This document shows, piece after piece, positions 5,624 through 13,165 of a stretch of 22,464 bases of DNA. Source of the DNA: Archaeoglobus sp. (GTDB lineage Archaea > Halobacteriota > Archaeoglobi > Archaeoglobales > Archaeoglobaceae); the NCBI GenBank assembly GCA_003978865.1, contig QNXS01000077.1, positions 1 to 22,464 on the forward strand. Reading direction: 5' to 3'. Numbering within the stretch: position 1 is the stretch's first letter; each line of letters starts with the position of its first letter. The position numbers were made by a program, and so were the translations under genes. The notes below the pieces were generated by a model. The model searched no databases, was not told where the DNA came from, and worked only from the letters and a program-made list of their open reading frames with translations.

Positions 5624-6727
5624 CTACAAACATTCCAGTACCTTTCTCATCAAATCGTCGCTGATCACAATTCCCTCTTCCCTAACCCTCTTCACAATGT
5701 TCACGAGCCTATCTGCGTCAACATCTGCATTCAGCCCGAGTTCCTTCAGCTTGTATTCAACACTCTTCTTTCCGGAATGCTTTCCGAGGATGATCTTCCT
5801 TGCTCTACCAGCGATTTCTGGACTATATGGTTCATAAGTTAGAGGATTTTCCATAATTGCCGCAACGTGCATTCCCGACTCGTGGGTAAATGCATTCTCA
5901 CCAACAACTGGAGCTTGAGAGTGTACAGGTACACCCGAATATCTCTCAACCAGCTTTGAAAGTTCATAGAGCTTGTCAAGCCATATACCCGTATAAAACC
6001 CGTATAGGATTTCCAGAGCCATAGCAACTTCCTGAAAACACGCGTTGCCACATCTCTCACCTATACCGTTTACCGCCGTGGCAACCTTATCTGCCCCACA
6101 CACCAATGCTTTAAGACTGTTTGCCGTTGCCAGTCCAAAATCGTTGTGAAAGTGACACAGCACCTCTACACCCAATTCCTTCAAAGCTGTAACGTAGTTC
6201 TCTACAAGCTCTGTTGTAGCAACACCTACGGTATCGGACAAATGAATTCTCTCCGCACCGTACTTTATAGCTTTACCGTATATTGCCACGAGCGTTCTAA
6301 TGGGTATGCGCGTTGCATCTTCTGTAGTAAAGGATACAGAGAGATGCTCACTTGCATATTCTACCAACCTCAGAGATTCACCAAGCACATCCTTAAAGCT
6401 TCTCCTCAGCTTGAACCTTAAGTGCAGCTCGCTGAGAGATGTGGCTATAACTATGCCATCAACATCGCATTCAATTGCTTTCTCTACATCCTCTTTCTTA
6501 GCTCTACAAAACGCAAATACCCTTGCGTTCAGGTTCTGTCTGGCTATCAACTTTACAGCTTCAGCCTCCTTTTCCGAGACGACAGGAAAGCCAGCTTCAA
6601 TCTCACCAACGCCTATCTCATCAAGCATCATTGCTATCTCGAGCTTTTGTTCTGGCAGAAAGCACACGTTTGGTGTTTGTTCTCCATCTCTCAGCGTTGT
6701 GTCGTAAAACACGTTAAAATCGGTCAT
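5624..6727 (-). CDS. nifV: Homocitrate synthase NifV
   Basis: 367 residues, an acyltransferase of the isopropylmalate/homocitrate synthase (DRE-TIM) family, joining acetyl-CoA to 2-oxoglutarate. Catalytic and metal residues are visible: Arg13-Asp14-Gly-Glu-Gln in DTTLRDGEQTP (9-19), His192-x-His194 in CHFHNDFGLA, GIGERCGNA (221-229), and HESGMHV (282-288) with GKHSGK (315-320). The start at 6727 is set by GGAGATGA exactly 8 bases upstream; longer readings would run into nifB. The family also includes LeuA, CimA and the methanogen AksA. The position 46 bases after nifB favours homocitrate for the nitrogenase cofactor. Archaeal chain-elongating homocitrate synthases are the main alternative. 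Confidence 0.85.
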   Translation of the reverse strand: MTDFNVFYDTTLRDGEQTPNVCFLPEQKLEIAMMLDEIGVGEIEAGFPVVSEKEAEAVKLIARQNLNARVFAFCRAKKEDVEKAIECDVDGIVIATSLSELHLRFKLRRSFKDVLGESLRLVEYASEHLSVSFTTEDATRIPIRTLVAIYGKAIKYGAERIHLSDTVGVATTELVENYVTALKELGVEVLCHFHNDFGLATANSLKALVCGADKVATAVNGIGERCGNACFQEVAMALEILYGFYTGIWLDKLYELSKLVERYSGVPVHSQAPVVGENAFTHESGMHVAAIMENPLTYEPYSPEIAGRARKIILGKHSGKKSVEYKLKELGLNADVDADRLVNIVKRVREEGIVISDDLMRKVLECL

Positions 6728-6773
6728 GTTTCTCCTCATCTCCCCCCTTCCCTTCCCCTGCCAACAGATATGA

Positions 6774-7571
6774 TCACCTACATCCGGGGACGCCGTAGGC
6801 ATCGGCCCTGCACTGGACACAGTGGTAGAACTGCCGGATGTGATGTGACGCATTCATTCTTGCAGCAGCAATTTCCTGCTTTGTTGGCTCTCTTATTCCA
6901 CTGAACTTACCAAGAGGTATGAGTGGCATGATATTCATTATGTATGCATGATCCGAGACTGCCCTTGCGATGTCGGCTATTTCGCCATCGTTTATTCCCG
7001 GAATGTAGACTGTATTCACCTTAACCAGAATTCCCGCTTCTACTGCTTCTCTCAATCCGCTGAACTGTCTTTCCAGAATTATCTCTCCTGCCTCAATCCC
7101 CCTGTAGATTCTGCCATTGTGATTTATCCAGGAATAGATCCTTGAAGCTGTTACCGGGTTGACAGCGTTTATCGTGATTGTAAGATGCGTTACGTCACAT
7201 TCCACCAGCTCATCGAGTTTCTCTTCCACAAGTAAGCCATTGCTGGCAACACATCTGAAGATATCTGGATATTGCTCATACACAATCCGAAGGGTTTCAA
7301 AGGTTTCGTCATTGTAGAGAGGTTCTCCGGGGCCAGCAATTCCGATTGTGGTTGTTTCTGCTGGAATCTTGCTTAAAATGTCGTCTATGTATTCAACCAC
7401 CTCGTGCGGTTCAATGACTCTGTTTGTCACTCCCGGCCGGTTCTCGTTCGCACAGTACTTCCTCGTGCAGTAGTTACACTGTATGTTGCACTGCCTCGCA
7501 ACTGGTAGGTGTATTCTTGCGTACTTAAAGTGCGCCTTATTGCTGTAGCACGGATGCCTGCAAACCTGCAT
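6774..7571 (-). CDS. nifB: Nitrogenase cofactor maturase NifB (short radical SAM form)
   Basis: 265 residues. NifB fuses two [4Fe-4S] clusters with a carbide from S-adenosylmethionine to make NifB-co, the core of every nitrogenase cofactor. The radical SAM motif is Cys28-x3-Cys32-x2-Cys35 after the block HPCYSNKAHFKYARIHLPVA (6-25), whose start matches the HPC motif of NifB; the C-terminal HCVQCRADAYG (250-260) provides ligands for the substrate clusters. It is the archaeal form without the NifX domain. ATG 7571 is preferred because GGTGAT lies 4 bases upstream; the 23 codons before it in frame are hydrophobic and not NifB-like. It opens its own unit with nifV and the small cysteine protein, separate from the vnf operon by about 400 bases. 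Confidence 0.93.
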   Translation of the reverse strand: MQVCRHPCYSNKAHFKYARIHLPVARQCNIQCNYCTRKYCANENRPGVTNRVIEPHEVVEYIDDILSKIPAETTTIGIAGPGEPLYNDETFETLRIVYEQYPDIFRCVASNGLLVEEKLDELVECDVTHLTITINAVNPVTASRIYSWINHNGRIYRGIEAGEIILERQFSGLREAVEAGILVKVNTVYIPGINDGEIADIARAVSDHAYIMNIMPLIPLGKFSGIREPTKQEIAAARMNASHHIRQFYHCVQCRADAYGVPGCR

Positions 7572-7600
7572 GCAATCACCAGTAGTAGAAAGAAGCAATG

Positions 7601-7616
7601 ATTTAAAAAATATTTT
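7601..7616 (-). promoter_or_regulatory. Probable TATA region of nifB
   Basis: The - strand reads AAAATATTTTTTAAAT, 30-45 bases before the nifB start. A TATA centre near 7613 would put the transcript start near 7587, just ahead of the GGTGAT site. The exact box cannot be fixed in this AT-rich run. Confidence 0.35.
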
Positions 7617-7678
7617 GAGAATAAAAAATAGAAATGACATATACTTTGTTATACAATCCTAATAAATCCTAAAAATTA

Positions 7679-7844
7679 TGTTTGACAGCATTGATTACCG
7701 TAACGGCGAGACATATTACCCCTACAGAATAAGTTTAAGGAGCTTCTCAAGGTTCAGCTCGGAAACAAAATAGTCTTCAGAAAGAAAGGGAATGAAATAG
7801 TAATAAAAAAAAGTAATAAAAAAATAAAAAATAAAAATAGATAG
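7679..7844 (+). pseudogene. Frameshifted AbrB-type antitoxin/regulator remnant
   Basis: One frame (codons from 7691) reads LITVTARHITPTE then stops at 7730; the next frame from 7731 reads KFKELLKVQLGNKIVFRKK followed by GNEIVIKK. Joined, they match the swapped-hairpin AbrB/SpoVT family (usual form ITVTAKGQITIPKE-x-RELL-x-V-x-x-GDKIVF). One frameshift breaks it, and the tail runs into a poly-lysine A-tract. No toxin gene follows. This and the operon terminator occupy most of the 397-base gap (7572-7968) between nifB and the vnf operon. Confidence 0.5.
7803..7838 (-). terminator. U-rich terminator of the vnf operon
   Basis: On the - strand this reads as several runs of T (5 to 8 long) broken by single A residues and ATTAC, starting about 130 bases after the last stop of the operon. 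Archaeal RNA polymerase stops at such U-runs. It also lies ahead of the nifB promoter, so it would insulate the two units. Confidence 0.5.
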
Positions 7845-7895
7845 ATCGCCTTTTACAGATCATTCAGGTTCAAATTAGTTCAGTTCCCCTGTATC

Positions 7896-7923
7896 ATAGT
7901 GTAAGAATTATAGTGTAAGAATT
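7896..7923. repeat. 14-bp tandem repeat
   Basis: ATAGTGTAAGAATT is present twice head to tail (7896-7909 and 7910-7923) in the 3' untranslated part of the vnf operon. No function is evident. Confidence 0.6.
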
Positions 7924-7961
7924 CAGACACGACGTTCAACTGTCAATTACATGTTCCGTTA

Positions 7962-7983
7962 CGGTACTTTATCGGTACTTTAT
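7962..7983. repeat. 11-bp tandem duplication across the vnfN stop
   Basis: CGGTACTTTAT occurs at 7962-7972 and 7973-7983. The stop codon of the last vnf operon gene lies in the first copy, so the duplication touches the C-terminus of that protein (ending KYR) and its 3' end. Confidence 0.6.
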
Positions 7984-9300
7984 CCCCTTTGAACGAAATG
8001 TCCTTTCCCAGTCGTTGGCAATTATCTCCAAGATGTTAAGCATACCCTCGTATCCGAAATATGGTCTATCCAGATAGACATCCCTGTTAGTAGGATACAA
8101 TACATCAAAGGCGAGTTTTATTCCCACCTCTTCCGCAATGTATTTTTCCCACGCTGAACCAACAACGGCATCAACATCGGCATCCATTAAGGCCTTTTTC
8201 ATCTGATACCCGTCTACCCAGAAACCCACCTGAGGGGAAATACCGAGGTCGTTCAGTTCCCGCTCTAAAATTTTCCGGGCTTGGGGTGTGCCAGACCTGA
8301 ACAACAGTAACTCAGGAAGCATTTCCAGTTCCTCAAAGAGCATTCTAACAAGACCAATACCAATAGTGCTGTCTGCACATACTGCAATCTTGCAGTTGTG
8401 ATAGCGAGGAATGATCATCAATGCCCGTCGGCGGAGAGTATCTACAACCATTTGCTCTCCTCTCTTTATCAAGTACTCCACTTTTTCTTCCACACTAAAA
8501 TATGCTCCCAGCGCCCTCAACCATCGGGCGGTATTGTCCAAGCCTACTGGCAGCGGGATATCAGCAAGAATTAGAGGTACCCCATGGGTTTCCTGCATCT
8601 TCCGGGCAAACGTATAGCCGGCATCATGACTCAAAAGAATGTTGGCTGATGCTCTTCCTGCATTTTCTATCTCACGAATGGACGTATTACGGGTGAATAC
8701 AGTCTGTACCTTGATACCCAGAAACTGCAAGATCTTGGTTACCCATCTCAAGTCTGCCCACCATGTGGGATTCAAATTCACTTGCGGAGCGATGATGTTC
8801 ACACTATCTGGGATTTTGTTATCTGTCTTTTTTATGAATGGTAGCAGGACCTCCAGTCCCGCATCTACACCCTCCAACGCGTTACCCCGAAAACCTCCGG
8901 CAAATACTGGAATGAGTGTGGCTTTAACATGAGGCTGAACTGTTCTGCATATTCCTTCAATGTCCTCGCCAATAATATCTGCTGCACAAGTACCAACGAC
9001 AAACATAAGCTTGGTATTGAATGTGCTATCTGCTTCTCTAATCAGATTCTTCAGTTTTTCCGATGCTCCCATGACGACGTCCAATTCAAAAAGACGAGTG
9101 CATCCTATTTTTCGCTGCGTGAAATCAACTTCACATGTATCGTAGGCAGCCGAAACTGTAGCTGCACAGCCTTGGGGTGAGTGAATTACTATGCTTGCAT
9201 CCTTTATCCCCGCCACCACACTGGCAACACCCTCAAGTGCGCATCCCAGAATTGGATCACTGCTATACTTACAGTTCTCAAATACTAATTCAGCATACAT
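7969..9300 (-). CDS. vnfN: NifN/NifK-like nitrogenase component 1 homologue (VnfN candidate)
   Basis: 443 residues of the nitrogenase component 1 superfamily. By position, last gene after the NifE-like one, it should be the second subunit of the cofactor-maturing scaffold that converts NifB-co into the finished cofactor. Cys20, Cys45 (in HSPQGC) and Cys105 (in VGTCAADIIGED) have the spacing of the three P-cluster cysteines of NifK (25 then 60; NifK 25 then 58). Azotobacter NifN keeps only one of these. The C-terminal block DRPYFGYEGMLN is superfamily-typical. The start at 9300 has AGGAGGT 5 bases upstream, overlapping the previous stop. Alternative: with its partner it forms a second nitrogenase-like reductase rather than a scaffold. 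Confidence 0.7.
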   Translation of the reverse strand: MYAELVFENCKYSSDPILGCALEGVASVVAGIKDASIVIHSPQGCAATVSAAYDTCEVDFTQRKIGCTRLFELDVVMGASEKLKNLIREADSTFNTKLMFVVGTCAADIIGEDIEGICRTVQPHVKATLIPVFAGGFRGNALEGVDAGLEVLLPFIKKTDNKIPDSVNIIAPQVNLNPTWWADLRWVTKILQFLGIKVQTVFTRNTSIREIENAGRASANILLSHDAGYTFARKMQETHGVPLILADIPLPVGLDNTARWLRALGAYFSVEEKVEYLIKRGEQMVVDTLRRRALMIIPRYHNCKIAVCADSTIGIGLVRMLFEELEMLPELLLFRSGTPQARKILERELNDLGISPQVGFWVDGYQMKKALMDADVDAVVGSAWEKYIAEEVGIKLAFDVLYPTNRDVYLDRPYFGYEGMLNILEIIANDWERTFRSKGIKYR

Positions 9301-9302
9301 GC

Positions 9303-10796
9303 TTAACCTCCTGCATATACTGTTGGATCTGGCAGTTCACAGGCCAGCTTTGGCGTCAGGGATTGGACAGAGGCCAAACCTGCATTTTTAGGAAATACCA
9401 TCTCCCTGAATAACCGGCTTCTGGGTCTGAATGCATATCGAAAGGCAGTATTGATGCACTTTGCGACCTTCAGGGCACCACGATAGCCAAATCTGGGACG
9501 ATTCAATATGGCATTCAGATCCACCAAGGGGATGTGCGGGAAGCTCAGAGAGGAACCAAAGTAAACAGTTGATTCTGAATCCAAGCCACCCAGAAACTCC
9601 AATAGTTCCTCCTCTGTTTGTCGCATTGATTCATACTTACCGAAAGTAAGCGTTCCCTTCGTGATCAATATTTCGGGATCCATGCCTGTTTCCAGTATGT
9701 AATCGATACTGGTTCTCCTTGCCTTTGTACTCCACGGATGAAAGTTGTAGATAACTACCCGCATCCCGAAATCATTCTCCAGCATATGAGCAATGGATAG
9801 CGACCTAATAGCATCATGCCCTTCCACGATAGCAGTCTTACCTTCCAGATGGCTCTTAGCTTCCTCAAATTCATCTTTGATAGTGCTGTATTCCCTCTCT
9901 ATCAACGCTTCAACCCTATCCTCCATTCTTAGATATCTTGCTGCCCCTCTGAGCCATTTTTCAGTTGCAGTGATACCATATGGAAGAATTGTGGAATTCA
10001 ACGGTGTACCAAATCTTTCCAGCATTCGCTTGCCGATGGCGTAGCCAAAGTCAAGGCATCTCGTGCAGTTAACAGCCACACTGGGTGCACGTCTGATTTC
10101 ATTCAGGGTACAGTAACCAGCGATAACGCTATTGACTTTTGCCCCCAGCTCCTTAATCAATCGTATTAACTCCTTGACGTCTGTATCCACCTCCGTTCTT
10201 TCAGGCCCCATACGGCCACCCACAATGTTGACAGCATCTGCCAGTTCTGCCTTACTCTGAGGCGTGGGAGGTTCCATCAAGTCCACCAATCGCTCGAAGG
10301 CCAGATCAAAACCACTGCGGTATTCTCCTGAAAATCCTTCACAGTGAATGGTCATAATCTGAGCATTTACTTTACTTCGCACTTTATCCACTATGGCGTC
10401 CACATTATCACCGATAATTCCGGCTGCACAGCTTGTCGCTACGACTATTAAATCCGGGCCGTACTTCTTATCCACTTCTTGAATGGCAGCGTTTAGCTCC
10501 TTTTCGCCCCCGTAAACAATCTGCTTCTCATCCATATTAGTACATACAACAGGTTCGTAGGGAGTTCCACTGTTGCGGCAGTTTGTCAGCTTGTATGCTC
10601 GCTTCACACCATATGCACAGCCACGTGGACCGTGAGCTATAACAATGGTATTTCTAATGCCACTCAGTACCTTCAATGCCGTCCAAAACTTGCAGGGACG
10701 GGTATGGCTACCCTGCAATTCGGTTTTAACCTTACCCTCTTTTGTCAGACGATAGAGTTCGCTCAGACGACCGTGGAATACTATATCAGGCAACAT
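9303..10796 (-). CDS. vnfE: NifE-like nitrogenase component 1 homologue (VnfE candidate)
   Basis: 497 residues, nitrogenase component 1 superfamily. Cys35, Cys60 (HGPRGCAYG) and Cys123 (ATSCAAGIIGDN) have the spacing of NifE Cys37, 62 and 124. Cys244 (VNC before TRC) aligns with the cofactor ligand of NifD. Where catalytic subunits have the histidine ligand, this protein reads VDLN (425-428), as NifE has DIN; that supports a scaffold rather than an enzyme. It is otherwise diverged from bacterial NifE/VnfE, lacks the usual N-terminal cysteine-rich extension, and has an extra tail of about 40 residues. GGAGTGG precedes ATG 10796, and the gene overlaps the ZIP transporter gene by 16 bases. Partner: the next gene. 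Confidence 0.75.
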   Translation of the reverse strand: MLPDIVFHGRLSELYRLTKEGKVKTELQGSHTRPCKFWTALKVLSGIRNTIVIAHGPRGCAYGVKRAYKLTNCRNSGTPYEPVVCTNMDEKQIVYGGEKELNAAIQEVDKKYGPDLIVVATSCAAGIIGDNVDAIVDKVRSKVNAQIMTIHCEGFSGEYRSGFDLAFERLVDLMEPPTPQSKAELADAVNIVGGRMGPERTEVDTDVKELIRLIKELGAKVNSVIAGYCTLNEIRRAPSVAVNCTRCLDFGYAIGKRMLERFGTPLNSTILPYGITATEKWLRGAARYLRMEDRVEALIEREYSTIKDEFEEAKSHLEGKTAIVEGHDAIRSLSIAHMLENDFGMRVVIYNFHPWSTKARRTSIDYILETGMDPEILITKGTLTFGKYESMRQTEEELLEFLGGLDSESTVYFGSSLSFPHIPLVDLNAILNRPRFGYRGALKVAKCINTAFRYAFRPRSRLFREMVFPKNAGLASVQSLTPKLACELPDPTVYAGG

Positions 10797-11404
10797 ACTG
10801 CCACTCCAAGCATTGCCCCAACAACTGCTGGCATTGTATATTCGTAATGTTCGGAGAGTACTCTCGCCAGCGAGCTGGATACGACGAAGAGTATCACTCC
10901 CGAGCCTAAAGCCAGAACCGGATGTTTAATATATCCCGGTAAAGACATAAACGCTCCAAGCGGTATCAGCAGGGAAATAAATGTCACAATTCCCATTCTA
11001 TATCTGGCATTCTTCAGCAGTGAAAGAGAGACTATACCCTCAGGGAACTTGTGTAAGAGCAAAGCTGCTGCCACAACCGGAGAAATTCCGGAACCCAGTA
11101 CAGTCAGGATTATACCCTCACAGAAATTGTGAATTCCCATACCCGAAACAGCCGCATAGCCTCCAATATTTGTTCCATACCTATCTACCCAATATACTAA
11201 TAAGCCTCCGAGCATGCACATCAGGAATCCATACGGGTAGCCATAAACCGCATCTGGAAGTATGTCCATCAGCACAACAATAGCTGCGAAACCTAGGCCG
11301 AAGCACGCAAGAGATACCTTCTTAACAGTACTCTTCGTCTTTAAAAAAATCAATGCTCCGGACAGTTCGGCAAGCGCCATTACGATTCCAACTAATATAT
11401 TCAT
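10781..11404 (-). CDS. ZIP-family metal transporter inside the nitrogenase operon
   Basis: 207 residues, about eight membrane segments, little soluble sequence. The two ZIP metal-site helices are present: GIHNFCEGI (His92, Asn93, Glu96, Gly97) and LLLHKFPEGI (His118, Pro121, Glu122, Gly123); VLMDILPDA (45-52) is the family's preceding helix. ZIP proteins bring divalent metals such as Zn, Fe or Mn into the cytoplasm. ATG 11404 is chosen because GGAAGTGGT lies 4 bases upstream; it begins 12 bases after the vnfK stop, and its end overlaps the next gene by 16 bases. It is therefore translated as part of the nitrogenase operon. I know of no such gene in vnf or anf operons. It may supply iron or another metal for the cofactor. 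Confidence 0.88.
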   Translation of the reverse strand: MNILVGIVMALAELSGALIFLKTKSTVKKVSLACFGLGFAAIVVLMDILPDAVYGYPYGFLMCMLGGLLVYWVDRYGTNIGGYAAVSGMGIHNFCEGIILTVLGSGISPVVAAALLLHKFPEGIVSLSLLKNARYRMGIVTFISLLIPLGAFMSLPGYIKHPVLALGSGVILFVVSSSLARVLSEHYEYTMPAVVGAMLGVAVCCLI

Positions 11405-11416
11405 TTTTACCACTTC

Positions 11417-12805
11417 CTACCATACATTCAGTATCCATTCCCTGTCATGCTTTCTCTCCATATCCTCAAACAGGGTATTTGCAATGGTCTCTGCCAGCCA
11501 TATAGCTCCATTATAGCCAACAACAGGATGCCTCCAAAGGCCAGCTCTATCAAAGGTGGGAAATCCAACTCTGACCATTGGGATGTCGTAGTCTATAGCT
11601 ATGTACCTTCCTTTTGAATGGCCCATGATTAGATCAATATCCACAGACCCATCCTTTATCCGCCTCTCCAGCTCCCATAGATCTGCGTTCCATACCACTT
11701 CAATATCAAAATTGGCTTCTCTTTCCAGTTCGGTGAGCCGGGGATCCTTCACATAGGATTTGTCGTCATCCCCGAATAAGAGGAGAACTGGCTTCAGTTC
11801 ACACTCCAAGCAGAACTGGGCAAGACCTATCACCAGATCAGGGTCACCGTAAATTGCCACCTGCTTGTCTGCGAAGAACATATGGGCAAGATCAACCATC
11901 GCATCTATCGCCCTTCCCCTCTCTACGACCAGAGAATCAGGTATCTCCTTACCAGTAAGCTGGCTGATATTTCTTAGAAACGTATCTGTATTCTTTATGC
12001 CAATCGGCGTTGGGCCTATCACTGCTGGCACTCCAAACTTCTTCTCCAGAAACTTGGCTGCAGTTCCGCCTTCATACCTGCATAAGGCGATTGTAGCAAG
12101 CGAATTGGCTGTATCAGCAATATCCTCTACGGTTGTACTCCCGTGGGCAAATCCCGACCGGTCAGGCATTATAGGTGCGTCAAAACTCTCGGTATCCATC
12201 AGTATAATGGATTTCACTCCCATTTCCTGCAGGATGTGCTTTATCTCCTTTACATCCCCGGGATTGAGCCATCCCGTAATTATATTCAGCTTACCATTGG
12301 GCTGTCCCTTCCGCGCCAGCGTAGAAACCAGAGCGTGCATGGCGGTATCGTATCCCTTCACGTGGCTACCACTGTAACTCGGCGTATGTATGGGGACAAT
12401 AGTAACTTCCCGCTCAGGATATTCCTTCTGTAAAAAGTTTCGTTCTATGTTTCCTATTGTTCCTTCGATGTCATCACCAATTGTTTCTGTGGAACATGTA
12501 GTGATTATGGGAATAACTCTTAAAGAGGGGTGCCTCCTCACAAGTACCTCCACACCCTCCTCAATTCTCTTCACACCACCAAAAACTGCTGCATCCTCGT
12601 GCAGAGATGATGATGCAATGTCAAAATTCTCCTTGAAGTGCTGGGCAAACAGTAACCGCACAAACGTGCAGCAGCCCTGTCCTCCATGTACAAGAGGGAT
12701 GCAATCCTTTACCCCTATACAAACAAATTGGGCACCGCAGGGCTGGCAGTTATACATGGGATTTATTACACCACTCCTGTCCTTCTGTTCTACTATCAGA
12801 CTCAA
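11417..12805 (-). CDS. vnfK: Vanadium nitrogenase beta subunit VnfK
   Basis: 462 residues, the beta chain that with VnfD holds the P-cluster. Cys20, Cys45 (HGGQGC) and Cys104 (ITTCSTETIGDD) are the P-cluster ligands, spaced as in known VnfK. Long stretches agree closely with what I remember of Azotobacter VnfK, e.g. RLLFAQHFKENFD, VRVGFPTFDRAGL and the end REWILN-x-W; NifK is longer at the N-terminus and lacks these. The start is a TTG at 12805: it is the only start codon in frame between an upstream TAG and Met17, and GGTGGTGA lies 4 bases before it. It follows vnfG by 18 bases. All elements needed for a working subunit are present. Confidence 0.92.
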   Translation of the reverse strand: MSLIVEQKDRSGVINPMYNCQPCGAQFVCIGVKDCIPLVHGGQGCCTFVRLLFAQHFKENFDIASSSLHEDAAVFGGVKRIEEGVEVLVRRHPSLRVIPIITTCSTETIGDDIEGTIGNIERNFLQKEYPEREVTIVPIHTPSYSGSHVKGYDTAMHALVSTLARKGQPNGKLNIITGWLNPGDVKEIKHILQEMGVKSIILMDTESFDAPIMPDRSGFAHGSTTVEDIADTANSLATIALCRYEGGTAAKFLEKKFGVPAVIGPTPIGIKNTDTFLRNISQLTGKEIPDSLVVERGRAIDAMVDLAHMFFADKQVAIYGDPDLVIGLAQFCLECELKPVLLLFGDDDKSYVKDPRLTELEREANFDIEVVWNADLWELERRIKDGSVDIDLIMGHSKGRYIAIDYDIPMVRVGFPTFDRAGLWRHPVVGYNGAIWLAETIANTLFEDMERKHDREWILNVW

Positions 12806-12823
12806 TCTCTCACCACCTAACTC

Positions 12824-13165
12824 CTAATAACCAGAAAGCCGCAGTTCAGGATTCAGCGACTTTACAACCATAACCTCCATCAGCTTCTTCTTAACTTCCT
12901 CCATTATCGCTCTCTTCTCCGCCTTATTCAGCTCGTTCAACCATGGAAACCTGCTCTTAACATCGATCACAAGAGCTTTTGCTTCAACATAGAAATACCT
13001 GTCCAGCAATGTTTCGGAAACTTGACATTCACCTTCGGTCAGAAGCTCGATTGCCTTTTCCAGAATGCCTTCTATGTTTGCTCTTCTGTCCCACTCCCGC
13101 GGGAAGAACTGCCATAAACAGCGACTCTGGATATAGGAGTACAGTTCCTCAACTCTATCGTCCAT
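12824..13165 (-). CDS. vnfG: Alternative nitrogenase delta subunit VnfG
   Basis: 113 residues, the length of Azotobacter VnfG. The delta chain occurs only in vanadium and iron-only nitrogenases, where it binds the D subunit and is needed for cofactor insertion. Family landmarks: Cys16-Leu-Trp-Gln-Phe (16-20) with REWDR (23-27) and EGIL (32-35), DVKSRFPWL (68-76), and SLNPEL (103-108). AnfG is similar, so this gene alone does not separate the two types; vnfD and vnfK decide that. ATG 13165 lies inside the end of vnfD (11-base overlap), with AGGAGG in the vnfD coding region 7 bases upstream, so translation is coupled. Confidence 0.93.
   Translation of the reverse strand: MDDRVEELYSYIQSRCLWQFFPREWDRRANIEGILEKAIELLTEGECQVSETLLDRYFYVEAKALVIDVKSRFPWLNELNKAEKRAIMEEVKKKLMEVMVVKSLNPELRLSGY

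Noticed and set aside
6728..6853. Longer nifV start overlapping nifB
   Set aside because: The extra residues are low-complexity and unlike the family; GGAGATGA 8 bases before 6727 sets the start.
7572..7640. Hydrophobic N-terminal extension of NifB as a signal or membrane segment
   Set aside because: NifB is cytoplasmic, the family starts near the HPC motif, and GGTGAT precedes ATG 7571; the extension is an AT-rich upstream reading.
7678..7776. Short ORF from ATG 7678
   Set aside because: The reading matches nothing; the other two frames carry the AbrB-like remnant instead.
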